From Paracoccaceae bacterium (GTDB taxonomy: Bacteria > Pseudomonadota > Alphaproteobacteria > Rhodobacterales > Rhodobacteraceae): 10,842 nt of DNA. This document shows, in pieces, positions 1 through 6,089 of the stretch. Location: positions 1 to 10,842 of the forward strand of contig SLKB01000331.1 of NCBI GenBank assembly GCA_007134805.1. Direction: 5' to 3'. Made by a program: the position numbers and the translations under genes. Below the pieces are notes generated by a model that was given only the letters and a program-made list of their open reading frames with translations, was not told the DNA's origin and made no database searches. How positions within the stretch are numbered: the first letter of the stretch is position 1; every line of letters starts with the position of its first letter.

Positions 1-104
1 ACCGCGTCGCCAAAGCGTTTCACCAGGTTCCGGGTCGACAGGAAGGGGCGGGCACCGGGCTGGCGCCAGGGCTGTGCCGCAGCGGCAAGTTCATGCTTGT
101 TCAT
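1..104 (-). CDS. potG: Polyamine ABC transporter ATP-binding protein (PotG/PotA type), N-terminal fragment
   Basis: Only the first 34 codons are inside the window and the gene continues past the left edge. The translation begins MNKHELAAAAQPW and reaches FLSTRNLVKRFGDAV. That last stretch is the first beta-strand and A-loop-like aromatic (F of KRFG) typical of PotA/PotG import ATPases, just before the Walker A region that lies outside. The ATG at 104 has purine-rich AGGGG and GGGAG runs upstream, although the nearer one is only 2 bases away. It lies 63 bp downstream of potF on the same strand, as potG follows potF in E. coli potFGHI. It would energise polyamine uptake at the inner membrane. 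Family assignment rests on this short segment plus context; potA versus potG naming cannot be decided here. Confidence 0.72.
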   Translation of the reverse strand, partial: MNKHELAAAAQPWRQPGARPFLSTRNLVKRFGDA

Positions 105-126
105 CTCTCCCGCCCCTCATGTCAGG

Positions 127-152
127 GCGGGCCCCGCGCCTGCGAGGCCCGC
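127..152 (-). other. Stem-loop between potF and the ATPase gene
   Basis: An inverted repeat has arms GCGGGCC (127-133) and GGCCCGC (146-152). After one mismatch it can extend by three inner pairs (135-137 with 142-144), leaving a 4-base loop. It starts 15 bases beyond the potF stop codon in the direction of transcription and ends 22 bases before the ATPase start. No T-run follows on the transcribed strand, so it does not look like a full intrinsic terminator. A role as an mRNA 3'-end stabiliser or processing block, keeping the binding protein in excess over membrane parts, is an inference from similar intercistronic hairpins in binding-protein operons such as malE-malF. Confidence 0.5.
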
Positions 153-167
153 AGCCGCCATTATCGC

Positions 168-1268
168 CTACTGACCAGTGCGCAGCCGCGTCCAGAGCCG
201 CGTCGACAGCCGCTCGGTCACATTGTCATAGGGCTGCAGCGTCCAGAACCCCTCGCGTGCCTCGTCAGTGGGGTAGATCGTGGGGTCATTGAGCACCGCC
301 TCATCCACGAACTCCGTCGAGGCCGCGTTGGCATTGGGGAACATCACGTAATTGGTGATATCAGCCGCCACCTGCGGGTCCATCAGGAAGTTGATGAAGG
401 CATGCGCGCCCTCGGGGTTGGGGGCATCGATCGGGATGGTCAGCATGTCGAACCACAGATGCGCGCCCTCATCGGGGATCGCATAGCCGACCTCAAAAGG
501 CTGGCCGGTCTCGGAGGCGCGCTCGGCGGCCTGCAGCACATCGCCCGACCAGCCCACCGCAAGGCAGATCTCGCCATTGGCCAGGTCCGTGATGTATTGC
601 GACGAGTGGAAATAGCGCACGGTCGGGCGCACGGCCATCAGCACGTCAACGCCCGCGTCGAAATCTTCCTCGCTGGTCGAGGTCGGGTCGCGGCCGATGA
701 AATTCATCGCGGCCGGGAGCATTTCCTTTTCGGTATCGAGCCATGCGATCCCGCAATCCTGAAACAGCGCTGCCTTTTCGGGGTCGAGGATGATCGACCA
801 GCTGTCCACGACATACTCCTCGCCCAGACGCTCGGCGACGGCCTGCCGGTTGTAGCCGATGCCGGTCGTCCCCCACAGATAGATGACCGAGTGCGCGTTG
901 CCCGGATCAAAGGCCGCGGCCAGCGCCATCAGGTCGTCGTCCAGATTGTCCCAGTTGGGCAGCAGGTCGCGGTCGAGCGGCTGGTAGACCCCGGCAAGGA
1001 TCTGGCGCTGCATGTAATCCGAAGTCGGCACCACCACATCGAAGCCCGAGGAGCCCGCGAGCATCCGCGCTTCCAGCGTGTCGTTCGAATCGAAGACATC
1101 GTAATTCACGGCGATGCCGGTCTCTTCGGTGAAGCGATCGAGGATTCCGGGCGCGATGTAATCGGACCAGTTAAACACATTGATGCTGTCGGCCATGGCC
1201 GGTCCGGTGCCCAAGGCCAGCGCGGTGCTCGCCGCGAGGATCAGGGTCTGCGGTCGGGTGTTTCTCAT
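168..1268 (-). CDS. potF: PotF-like periplasmic putrescine/polyamine-binding protein
   Basis: This is a 366-residue periplasmic solute-binding protein of the PotD/PotF family, close to the usual length of about 370. Residues 1-26 form a Sec signal peptide ending in PAMA before D27. The mature protein opens with NVFNWSDYIAPG (30-41), matching the W-S-D-Y polyamine-binding segment of E. coli PotF. Other apparent pocket residues are E182, W240 and D243 (GWSGD) and D274 (WFD). C172 and C235 occupy the positions of the PotF disulphide. W272 stands where E. coli PotF has Phe276 and PotD has Trp255, so preference between putrescine and spermidine is uncertain. The ATG at 1268 has a good GGGGAGA ribosome site 5 bases upstream. 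It is the first gene of a minus-strand operon that continues into the transporter ATPase, and it probably has its own promoter in the preceding 176 bp. Confidence 0.93.
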   Translation of the reverse strand: MRNTRPQTLILAASTALALGTGPAMADSINVFNWSDYIAPGILDRFTEETGIAVNYDVFDSNDTLEARMLAGSSGFDVVVPTSDYMQRQILAGVYQPLDRDLLPNWDNLDDDLMALAAAFDPGNAHSVIYLWGTTGIGYNRQAVAERLGEEYVVDSWSIILDPEKAALFQDCGIAWLDTEKEMLPAAMNFIGRDPTSTSEEDFDAGVDVLMAVRPTVRYFHSSQYITDLANGEICLAVGWSGDVLQAAERASETGQPFEVGYAIPDEGAHLWFDMLTIPIDAPNPEGAHAFINFLMDPQVAADITNYVMFPNANAASTEFVDEAVLNDPTIYPTDEAREGFWTLQPYDNVTERLSTRLWTRLRTGQ

Positions 1269-1356
1269 GGATGTCTCCCCATTGATCGGAGTGCGGGCAA
1301 CTTGCGCACCCGTTCACCCCCTGTTGAATGACATCTATCTGACAAGATTTTCGCAA

Positions 1357-1404
1357 CGCTTGGCAAGCGGCTTTGCAGCGCTGCGCGGAACCATTTGATC
1401 AAAT
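1357..1404. promoter_or_regulatory. Cluster of three dyads upstream of potF (putative operator region)
   Basis: The 176-bp gap between the quinone oxidoreductase and potF holds three short perfect palindromes: CGCTTG-G-CAAGCG (1357-1369), GCAGCGCTGC (1375-1384) and ATTTGATCAAAT (1393-1404). They lie 89-136 bp upstream of the potF start on the minus strand, a plausible place for regulator binding near a promoter. The AT-rich ATTTGATCAAAT stands out against GC-rich surroundings. I could not fix convincing -35/-10 boxes and do not recognise the regulator. It lacks the 4-bp spacer of a canonical FNR box (TTGAT-N4-ATCAA). Calling this an operator region is an inference from symmetry and position. 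Confidence 0.35.
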
Positions 1405-1444
1405 CCTGGCGCTTTGCTTGAGCCTGCAGCAAACCCGCCCGGCC

Positions 1445-2434
1445 TCATTCGATGCGCAGCACGATCTTGCCGATATGGGTCGAGCCCTCCATTCGTGCAT
1501 GCGCCTCGGAGGCCTGATCGAGCGCGAACTCGCTGTCCATCACCGGGGCCACGCGCCCCTCGGCCAGCAGCGGCCAGACCTGCGCTTCCAGCGCGCGGGC
1601 GATCGCGGCCTTCGCCGCATCCGATTGCGGCCGCAGGGTCGAGCCCGTGATCGTCAGCCGCCGCACCATCAGGGGGGCGAAATTGACGGCCACCTTGGGC
1701 CCTTGCAGGAAGGCGATCTGCACCAGCCGCCCATCCTCGGCAAGCGCCTTGAGATTGCGTGGAATGTAGTCTCCGCCCACCATGTCAAGGATCAGGTTCG
1801 CGCCCCCCTCAGCCTGCAGAACCTTCACGAAATCCTCGTCGCGATAGTTGATCGCGCGTTCCGCGCCCAGCCGCGTGCAGGCGGCGCATTTCTCGGCACT
1901 TCCGGCGGTCGCAAAGACCCGCGCGCCGAAAGCATGGGCCAGCTGGATCGCCGTGGTCCCGATCCCCGAGGACCCGCCATGGACAAGAAATCGCTCGCCC
2001 GCCTGCAAGCCGCCGCGCATGAAGACATTCGACCAGACCGTGAAGAAGGTCTCGGGCAGGCAGGCGGCCTCGCGCAGCGCCATGCCCGCGGGCAGCGGCA
2101 GCACCTGGCCCGCATCGGTGGTGGCATATTCCGCGTAGCTGCCGCCCGGAAACAGCGCGCAGACCGCATCGCCGATCTGCCAGCGCGTGACACCTGCGCC
2201 AAGCGCCACGATCTTGCCCGCCCCTTCCAGCCCCGGAAGGTCGGACGCGCCGGGCGGCGGGTCATAGGCGCCGGCGCGCTGCAGCGCATCGGGCCGGTTC
2301 ACGCCCGCATAGGCCAGCCGGATGACCACCTGCCCCGCGCCCGGCACCGGCACGGGCCGCGTGACCGGGCGCAGCACTTCCGGCCCGCCGGGCTCCGAGA
2401 TCTCGACTGCGCGCATTGTGCTTGGCAAATCCAT
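1445..2434 (-). CDS. NAD(P)H quinone oxidoreductase, PIG3/zeta-crystallin-like MDR family
   Basis: This 329-residue protein belongs to the zinc-free medium-chain dehydrogenase/reductase superfamily. It probably transfers electrons from NAD(P)H to a quinone or other electrophile in the cytosol. The N-terminal GroES-like domain starts at MRAVEISEPGGPEVL (7-21) and continues through GVNRPDALQRAGAY and PGLEGAGK. The Rossmann domain carries VHGGSSGIGTTAIQLA (151-166), the glycine-rich cofactor motif of quinone oxidoreductases. The C-terminus ends HIGKIVLRIE, typical of PIG3-type members. The ATG at 2434 was chosen because GGGGGA lies 6-7 bases upstream; an upstream ATG at 2467 and a downstream one at 2416 lack a comparable site. 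It lies 82 bp after choV on the same strand and may be read through from the cho operon. No link to choline metabolism is established, and the physiological substrate is unknown. Confidence 0.85.
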   Translation of the reverse strand: MDLPSTMRAVEISEPGGPEVLRPVTRPVPVPGAGQVVIRLAYAGVNRPDALQRAGAYDPPPGASDLPGLEGAGKIVALGAGVTRWQIGDAVCALFPGGSYAEYATTDAGQVLPLPAGMALREAACLPETFFTVWSNVFMRGGLQAGERFLVHGGSSGIGTTAIQLAHAFGARVFATAGSAEKCAACTRLGAERAINYRDEDFVKVLQAEGGANLILDMVGGDYIPRNLKALAEDGRLVQIAFLQGPKVAVNFAPLMVRRLTITGSTLRPQSDAAKAAIARALEAQVWPLLAEGRVAPVMDSEFALDQASEAHARMEGSTHIGKIVLRIE

Positions 2435-2516
2435 GCCCAATCCCCCATGCTCGTGATGTCCCGGCACTCTGCACCATCCGCGCGGGCTTGGACAGGGGGT
2501 GATGGCGCGCTCCGCC

Positions 2517-3560
2517 TCAGGCCGGGCCGCCGCGCCGGACGGACAGCGCCTGCAGGACCGAGGCGCGCGTCAGATGCCCCACGACCCGTCCCGCATCCTC
2601 GACGGCGAGATTCCCGGCCCCGTGGCACAACTCTCCCATCACTGCGCGGATCGGCAGATCGGCCGCGACCGGGGGCGCGCCCTCAGGCGCCGTGCCCGCG
2701 ATCATCGCGTCGCGCGCGCATAGCACGCCAAGCGGGTTCATGTTCGCCACGAAATCGGCGACATACTGATTGGCAGGGTTCGCGAAGATCTCGGGCGGGG
2801 TGCCGCACTGGATCATCCGCCCGCCTTCGAGAATCGCGATCCGGTTGCCGAGCTTGAAGGCCTCGTCCAGATCGTGGCTCACGAAGATGATGGTGCGCTC
2901 AAGCCGTTTCTGCAGATCCAGCAACTCATCCTGCAGCCGCGCCCGGATCAGCGGGTCGAGCGCCGAGAAGGGCTCGTCCATCAACAGGATCGGGGCCTCG
3001 GTCGCGAAGGCGCGCGCCAGCCCCACGCGCTGTTGCATCCCCCCCGACAGCGCGCTCACCGGCTGATCGGCCCATTGCGCAAGCCCCACAAGCGCGAGCT
3101 GTTCGTCCACGCGCCGCGCGCGCTCGCGCTTCGACACGCCCGCAAGCTCCAGCCCCAGCCCCACATTCTCGCGCACCGACCGCCATGGCAGCAGCCCGAA
3201 TTGCTGAAACACCATCGCCACGGCTTTGCAGCGCAACTGGCGCAATTGCGCGCGCGAGGCCTTGGGCACCGATACCAGCTCCGTGCCATCATGGACCAGC
3301 ACATCGCCCCGCACGATCGGGTTGAGCCCGTTGACCGCGCGCAGCAGTGTCGATTTGCCCGACCCCGACAGCCCCATCAGCACCACGATCTCGCCCTGGC
3401 CGACATCGAGCGTGCAGTCATGCACCCCCAGCACTTGCCCCGTGCGCGTCTTGATCTCGTCGCGCGGCAGGCCCTCGTCCATCAGCGGCAGCGCGCGCGC
3501 CGGATGCCCGCCAAAGACGATCGAGACATTCTGGAAGCGGACCGCCGGATCCGCGCTCAT
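2517..3560 (-). CDS. choV: Choline ABC transporter ATP-binding protein ChoV
   Basis: This 347-residue ATPase energises the choline importer at the inner membrane. It belongs to the glycine-betaine/choline (ProV/OpuAA) group. Walker A is GLSGSGKST (63-71), the Q-loop glutamine is Q119 in VFQQFGLLPWRSV, the signature is LSGGMQQR (171-178), Walker B is LLMDEP (192-197), and the switch histidine is in FVSHDLDEA. After the nucleotide-binding domain (to about residue 265) a shorter C-terminal section resembles a CBS-type regulatory tail. In OpuA relatives such tails sense ionic strength; that role here is inference. The start ATG at 3560 overlaps the choW stop codon as ATGA, indicating translational coupling. 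The reading frame stays open further upstream inside choW, but no start there precedes a family-like N-terminus. Alternative substrates within the family, such as betaine or carnitine, are made less likely by the ChoX pocket. Confidence 0.93.
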   Translation of the reverse strand: MSADPAVRFQNVSIVFGGHPARALPLMDEGLPRDEIKTRTGQVLGVHDCTLDVGQGEIVVLMGLSGSGKSTLLRAVNGLNPIVRGDVLVHDGTELVSVPKASRAQLRQLRCKAVAMVFQQFGLLPWRSVRENVGLGLELAGVSKRERARRVDEQLALVGLAQWADQPVSALSGGMQQRVGLARAFATEAPILLMDEPFSALDPLIRARLQDELLDLQKRLERTIIFVSHDLDEAFKLGNRIAILEGGRMIQCGTPPEIFANPANQYVADFVANMNPLGVLCARDAMIAGTAPEGAPPVAADLPIRAVMGELCHGAGNLAVEDAGRVVGHLTRASVLQALSVRRGGPA

Positions 3561-4408
3561 CGCGCGACCTCCACCCGCAGCATCCGGTCGAGCATGATCG
3601 CCACGGCGACGATCACCGCGCCCGCCTCGAACCCGAGGGTTGCATTGACCGTATTGAGCGCGCGCACGATCGACACGCCCAGGCCCGGCGCACCCACCAG
3701 CCCCGCGATCACCACCATCGACAGCGACAGCATGATCGTCTGGTTGAGCCCTGCCATGATCTGCGGAAAGGCATATGGCAATTCGACCTTCAGGATCCGC
3801 TGGCTGGTGGTCGCCCCGAACGCGGTCGCCGCTTCGCGCAACGCCGTGGGCGTCGAGCGGATGCCAAGCTCGGTCAGCCGGATCGCGGCGGGCATCGCGA
3901 AGATGACCGTTGCCACCAGCCCCGGCACCACGCCCAGCCCGAACAGCACCAGCACCGGGATCAGATAGACGAAGACCGGCAGCGTCTGCATGAGGTCCAG
4001 CACCGGGGTCAGCATCCGGTAGAAGCGCGGATGATGCGCCGAATAGATCCCCAGCGGCACACCGACCGCCATGCAGACCACACATGAGGCAAGCACCAGC
4101 GTCAGCGTCTGCATCGTGACAACCCAGTAACCCTGATTGAGCGCGAAAAGCGCGCAGGCCGCCACGATCAGCACCGGGACAAGCCGGCGCTGCAGCACGA
4201 AGGTGATCGCGCAGAAGCCCGCGATCACCGCGAAGGGATGCGGGCCCTGCAGGGCCGAGGCCAGAAGCCCGATCATGCCCCGCAGCCCCGCCTCGATCCC
4301 GTCAAAGGCGGTGATGAACGTGTCCTGCAACCAGTCGAACGCAGTCGCCACGCTCCGCCCCACCGGGATCTTTGCATCCGTGATCGGTCGGGTCAAAGGA
4401 TCGGACAT
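3557..4408 (-). CDS. choW: Choline ABC transporter permease ChoW
   Basis: This 283-residue integral membrane protein forms the translocation channel of the choline importer. It has about six hydrophobic segments, roughly at residues 58-73, 76-93, 100-122, 144-170, 222-248 and 260-277. The binding-protein-dependent permease (EAA) loop EAATAFGATTSQRILKVELP begins at residue 192 and leads into PYAFPQIMAGLNQ, the segment that docks onto the ATPase. Length and family fit ChoW/ProW permeases. The 50-residue hydrophilic N-terminus (MSDPLTRPITDAKIPVGR) resembles that of ChoW. The ATG at 4408 has AAGG about 7 bases upstream. The gene lies 62 bp after choX, with a stem-loop between them, and overlaps choV by 4 bases, so W and V are probably made in equal amounts. 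Confidence 0.93.
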   Translation of the reverse strand: MSDPLTRPITDAKIPVGRSVATAFDWLQDTFITAFDGIEAGLRGMIGLLASALQGPHPFAVIAGFCAITFVLQRRLVPVLIVAACALFALNQGYWVVTMQTLTLVLASCVVCMAVGVPLGIYSAHHPRFYRMLTPVLDLMQTLPVFVYLIPVLVLFGLGVVPGLVATVIFAMPAAIRLTELGIRSTPTALREAATAFGATTSQRILKVELPYAFPQIMAGLNQTIMLSLSMVVIAGLVGAPGLGVSIVRALNTVNATLGFEAGAVIVAVAIMLDRMLRVEVAR

Positions 4409-4446
4409 GGCACGCCTTGCTCAAGAGGGTGAGGGCTGGTGGTGAT

Positions 4447-4469
4447 CGGGCGGGGTGGCGATCCGCCCG
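4447..4469 (-). other. Stem-loop directly after choX
   Basis: An inverted repeat has arms CGGGCGG (4447-4453) and CCGCCCG (4463-4469) with a 9-base loop. It begins one base after the choX stop codon in the direction of transcription and ends 38 bases before choW. No T-run follows, so complete termination is not expected. Its position after the binding-protein gene and before the permease gene matches the stem-loop after potF. Raising ChoX levels relative to ChoWV by mRNA stabilisation or partial attenuation is an inference. Confidence 0.5.
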
Positions 4470-4470
4470 G

Positions 4471-5394
4471 TCAGTCGAGGCGGGTCAGCACAGCCTCCAG
4501 CGCGTCGCCGCCATCCAGCGTCTCGACCCCGTCAAGCCAGGGCGCAAGCACCTCGGTATTGGCCGCGAGCCATTGCGCCGCCGCCGCTTCGGGCTCCAGG
4601 CCGCCATCAAGGATCAGCGCCATGACCTCGTTTTCCATCTCGAGCGTGAATTCCAGATTGTTCAGGAACACGCCCAGATTGGGGCATTCGTCAACGAGGC
4701 CCGCGCGCGTGTTGGTATAGACCTCGGCGCCGCCGAAATCGGGGCCGAACCAGTCATCACCGCCTGCCAGATAGGTCAGGTCGAAATTCGCGTTCATCGG
4801 ATGCGGCTCCCAGCCGAGGAAGACGACAGGCTCGCCCCGCCGGTCCGACCGCGCAACCTGCGACAGCATCCCCTGTTCCGAGCTTTCCACCACCTCGAAC
4901 TCCGCGAGCCCGAACGCGTCGGCCGCGATCATGTCGAGGATCAGCCGGTTGCCGTCATTGCCCGGCTCGATCCCGTAGATCCGGCCTGCCAGCGCGTCGG
5001 CGTGCTCGGCAATATCGCCGAAATCCACGATCCTCAGATCGCGCCCGGTCGCATTGGTCGCAAGCGTGTATTTCGCCCCCGACAGATTGCGCCGCACCGT
5101 GTCGACGGTGCCCGCCTCGCGATAGGGGGCGATATCGGCCTCCATGGTCGGCATCCAGTTGCCGAGGAACACATCGACATCACCGCTGGCCATCGACGTA
5201 TAGGTCACCGGCACCGACAGCACGAGCGTGTTGGTCTGGTAGCCCAGGCTGTCGAGGATGGTCGTCGCCACGGCAGTCGTCGCGGTGATGTCGGTCCAGC
5301 CGACATCCGAGAAGGTGACGCTCTCGCAGTCGGCAAGTGCCGGGGCGGCGGCAAGTGCTGCCACGGCCGCAAGGGGGGTCAGGTGCAGTTTCAT
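4471..5394 (-). CDS. choX: Periplasmic choline-binding protein ChoX
   Basis: This 307-residue substrate-binding protein captures choline in the periplasm for ChoWV. Residues 1-21 are a Sec signal peptide (MKLHLTPLAAVAAL to PALA) with cleavage before D22. The aromatic cage known from Sinorhizobium meliloti ChoX appears complete with a constant offset of 10 residues: W33 and D35 (GWTDI), W80 (GNWMP), Y109 (KYTLA), N146 (PGNDGN) and W195 (GWEPHPMN), corresponding to W43, D45, W90, Y119, N156 and W205. C23 and C237 could form a disulphide. This pattern argues for choline over betaine. The ATG at 5394 was chosen because it starts the signal peptide and has GGGAGAG 6 bases upstream. An in-frame ATG at 5439 would add 15 residues and lies in the operator. 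It is the first gene of choXWV and diverges from betI. Confidence 0.95.
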   Translation of the reverse strand: MKLHLTPLAAVAALAAAPALADCESVTFSDVGWTDITATTAVATTILDSLGYQTNTLVLSVPVTYTSMASGDVDVFLGNWMPTMEADIAPYREAGTVDTVRRNLSGAKYTLATNATGRDLRIVDFGDIAEHADALAGRIYGIEPGNDGNRLILDMIAADAFGLAEFEVVESSEQGMLSQVARSDRRGEPVVFLGWEPHPMNANFDLTYLAGGDDWFGPDFGGAEVYTNTRAGLVDECPNLGVFLNNLEFTLEMENEVMALILDGGLEPEAAAAQWLAANTEVLAPWLDGVETLDGGDALEAVLTRLD

Positions 5395-5423
5395 CGAGCT
5401 CTCTCCCGTTGGGTCGTTTTTTC

Positions 5424-5439
5424 TTGATTGACCAATCAA
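5424..5439. promoter_or_regulatory. Putative BetI operator
   Basis: A 16-bp dyad has perfect 7-base arms, TTGATTG (5424-5430) and CAATCAA (5433-5439), around a 2-base centre, AC. It lies in the 107-bp gap between the divergent choX and betI genes, 30 bp from the choX start and 62 bp from the betI start, and is AT-rich in a GC-rich region. E. coli BetI, a TetR-family repressor released by choline, binds a dyad in the divergent betT-betI gap. The ATTGA/TCAAT half-sites here agree with what I recall of that operator. One site could control both arms. Binding by this BetI is inferred from family, position and symmetry. Confidence 0.75.
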
Positions 5440-5465
5440 TAAACAATCGGCTAGGCACAGCGCAA
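5428..5465. promoter_or_regulatory. Divergent choX / betI promoter region
   Basis: Weak sigma70-like boxes can be read on both strands. For betI (plus strand): TTGACC at 5428-5433, 18 bases, then TAGGCA at 5452-5457. For choX (minus strand): TTGCGC at 5465-5460, 16 bases, then TTTATT at 5443-5438. In this reading the BetI dyad (5424-5439) covers the betI -35 box and touches the edge of the choX -10 box, so a bound repressor could block both. None of the hexamers is a strong consensus match and exact start sites are uncertain. Confidence 0.3.
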
Positions 5466-5501
5466 CACCGAAATCATGAATGCCATGGTGCAGGAGCGGA
5501 A

Positions 5502-6089
5502 ATGCCGAAGCTTGGAATGGAGCCTATCAGGCGCGACGCATTGATCAAGGCCACGATTGCAGAGATCGGCCAGACCGGTGCGCTGGAAGTGACCGTCAGC
5601 CGGATTGCGAAACGCGCGGGCATGTCCTCGGGGCTGGCGCATCATTATTTCGGGTCCAAGGACGCGATGTTCCTGGCCGCGATGCGCCATATCCTGCGGG
5701 TCTACAGCGCCGAGATCCGCGGCGCGCTGATCGCGGCCCAAAGCCCGCGCGCGCGGCTCGATGCGATGGTGCGCGTGTCCTTCACGGGGGCCAATTTCCG
5801 CCGCGATGTGGTGGCGGCCTGGCTCAATTTCTATGTCATGGCGCAACGCAATGACGCGGCCGCGCGGCTGTTGCGCGTCTATCAGGCGCGGCTGCGCGCC
5901 AATCTGCGCCACGCGCTGCGCCCGCTGGTGGGGCCTGCGCGCGGGTCAGAGCTTGCCGATGGCGTGGCCGCGATGATCGACGGGGTCTATCTGCGCGAGG
6001 CGCTGGGCACGGGCCAGCCCGACGGGGCGCGCGCGAGCGCGCAAGTGCAAGGCTGGCTCGATGCCGCGCTCGGCGGGGTGGCCCCATGA
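5502..6089 (+). CDS. betI: BetI, TetR-family transcriptional repressor of choline/betaine genes
   Basis: This 195-residue DNA-binding repressor has the same length as E. coli BetI and shares its opening: [11 protein letters not shown] here against MPKLGMQSIRR there. The TetR helix-turn-helix covers about residues 28-50, with [21 protein letters not shown] ending in the classic HYF..K. The C-terminal helical domain retains the AWLNFY and [13 protein letters not shown] segments that in BetI form the ligand and dimer region. It is expected to repress betIBA, and here probably choXWV, until choline is present. The ATG at 5502 was chosen for the BetI-like N-terminus and the AGGAG site 5 bases upstream; the frame stays open further upstream into choX but without family resemblance. 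Its stop overlaps the betB start as ATGA. The adjacent dyad at 5424-5439 is its likely target. Confidence 0.95.
   Translation: MPKLGMEPIRRDALIKATIAEIGQTGALEVTVSRIAKRAGMSSGLAHHYFGSKDAMFLAAMRHILRVYSAEIRGALIAAQSPRARLDAMVRVSFTGANFRRDVVAAWLNFYVMAQRNDAAARLLRVYQARLRANLRHALRPLVGPARGSELADGVAAMIDGVYLREALGTGQPDGARASAQVQGWLDAALGGVAP

Noticed and set aside
93..1331. Long plus-strand open frame (412 codons) opposite potF
   Set aside because: It is antisense to a clearly recognised gene, its translation is rich in Arg, His and Gly with no domain, and GC-rich third positions commonly create such frames.
1393..1404. ATTTGATCAAAT as an FNR/Anr box
   Set aside because: An FNR box needs TTGAT and ATCAA separated by four bases; here the half-sites overlap.
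1413..1433. TTTGCT...AGCAAA inverted repeat after the quinone oxidoreductase as a terminator
   Set aside because: The stem is only 6 bp with an imperfect 9-base loop and no T-run follows on the minus strand, so it is not a convincing terminator.
1373..2857. Long plus-strand open frame (494 codons) across the quinone oxidoreductase and choV
   Set aside because: It spans two antisense genes and their gap, has low-complexity Arg/Pro-rich translation and no recognisable motif; a codon-bias shadow.
5417..5422. T6 run between choX and betI as a terminator tail
   Set aside because: No GC-rich stem precedes it and it lies in a promoter gap between divergent genes.
4417..5427. Plus-strand open frame (336 codons) opposite choX
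   Set aside because: It mirrors choX almost exactly, has no ribosome site or domain, and choX is identified by its full choline-binding cage.
5395..5439. Upstream ATG at 5439 as choX start (15 extra residues)
   Set aside because: It would place 15 polar residues before the signal peptide and start inside the BetI dyad; the ATG at 5394 has a good ribosome site.
5476..5544. Short upstream frame (MNAMVQERK...) overlapping the betI start
   Set aside because: It has no ribosome site and no conserved character; BetI itself has AGGAG and a family-like N-terminus at 5502.
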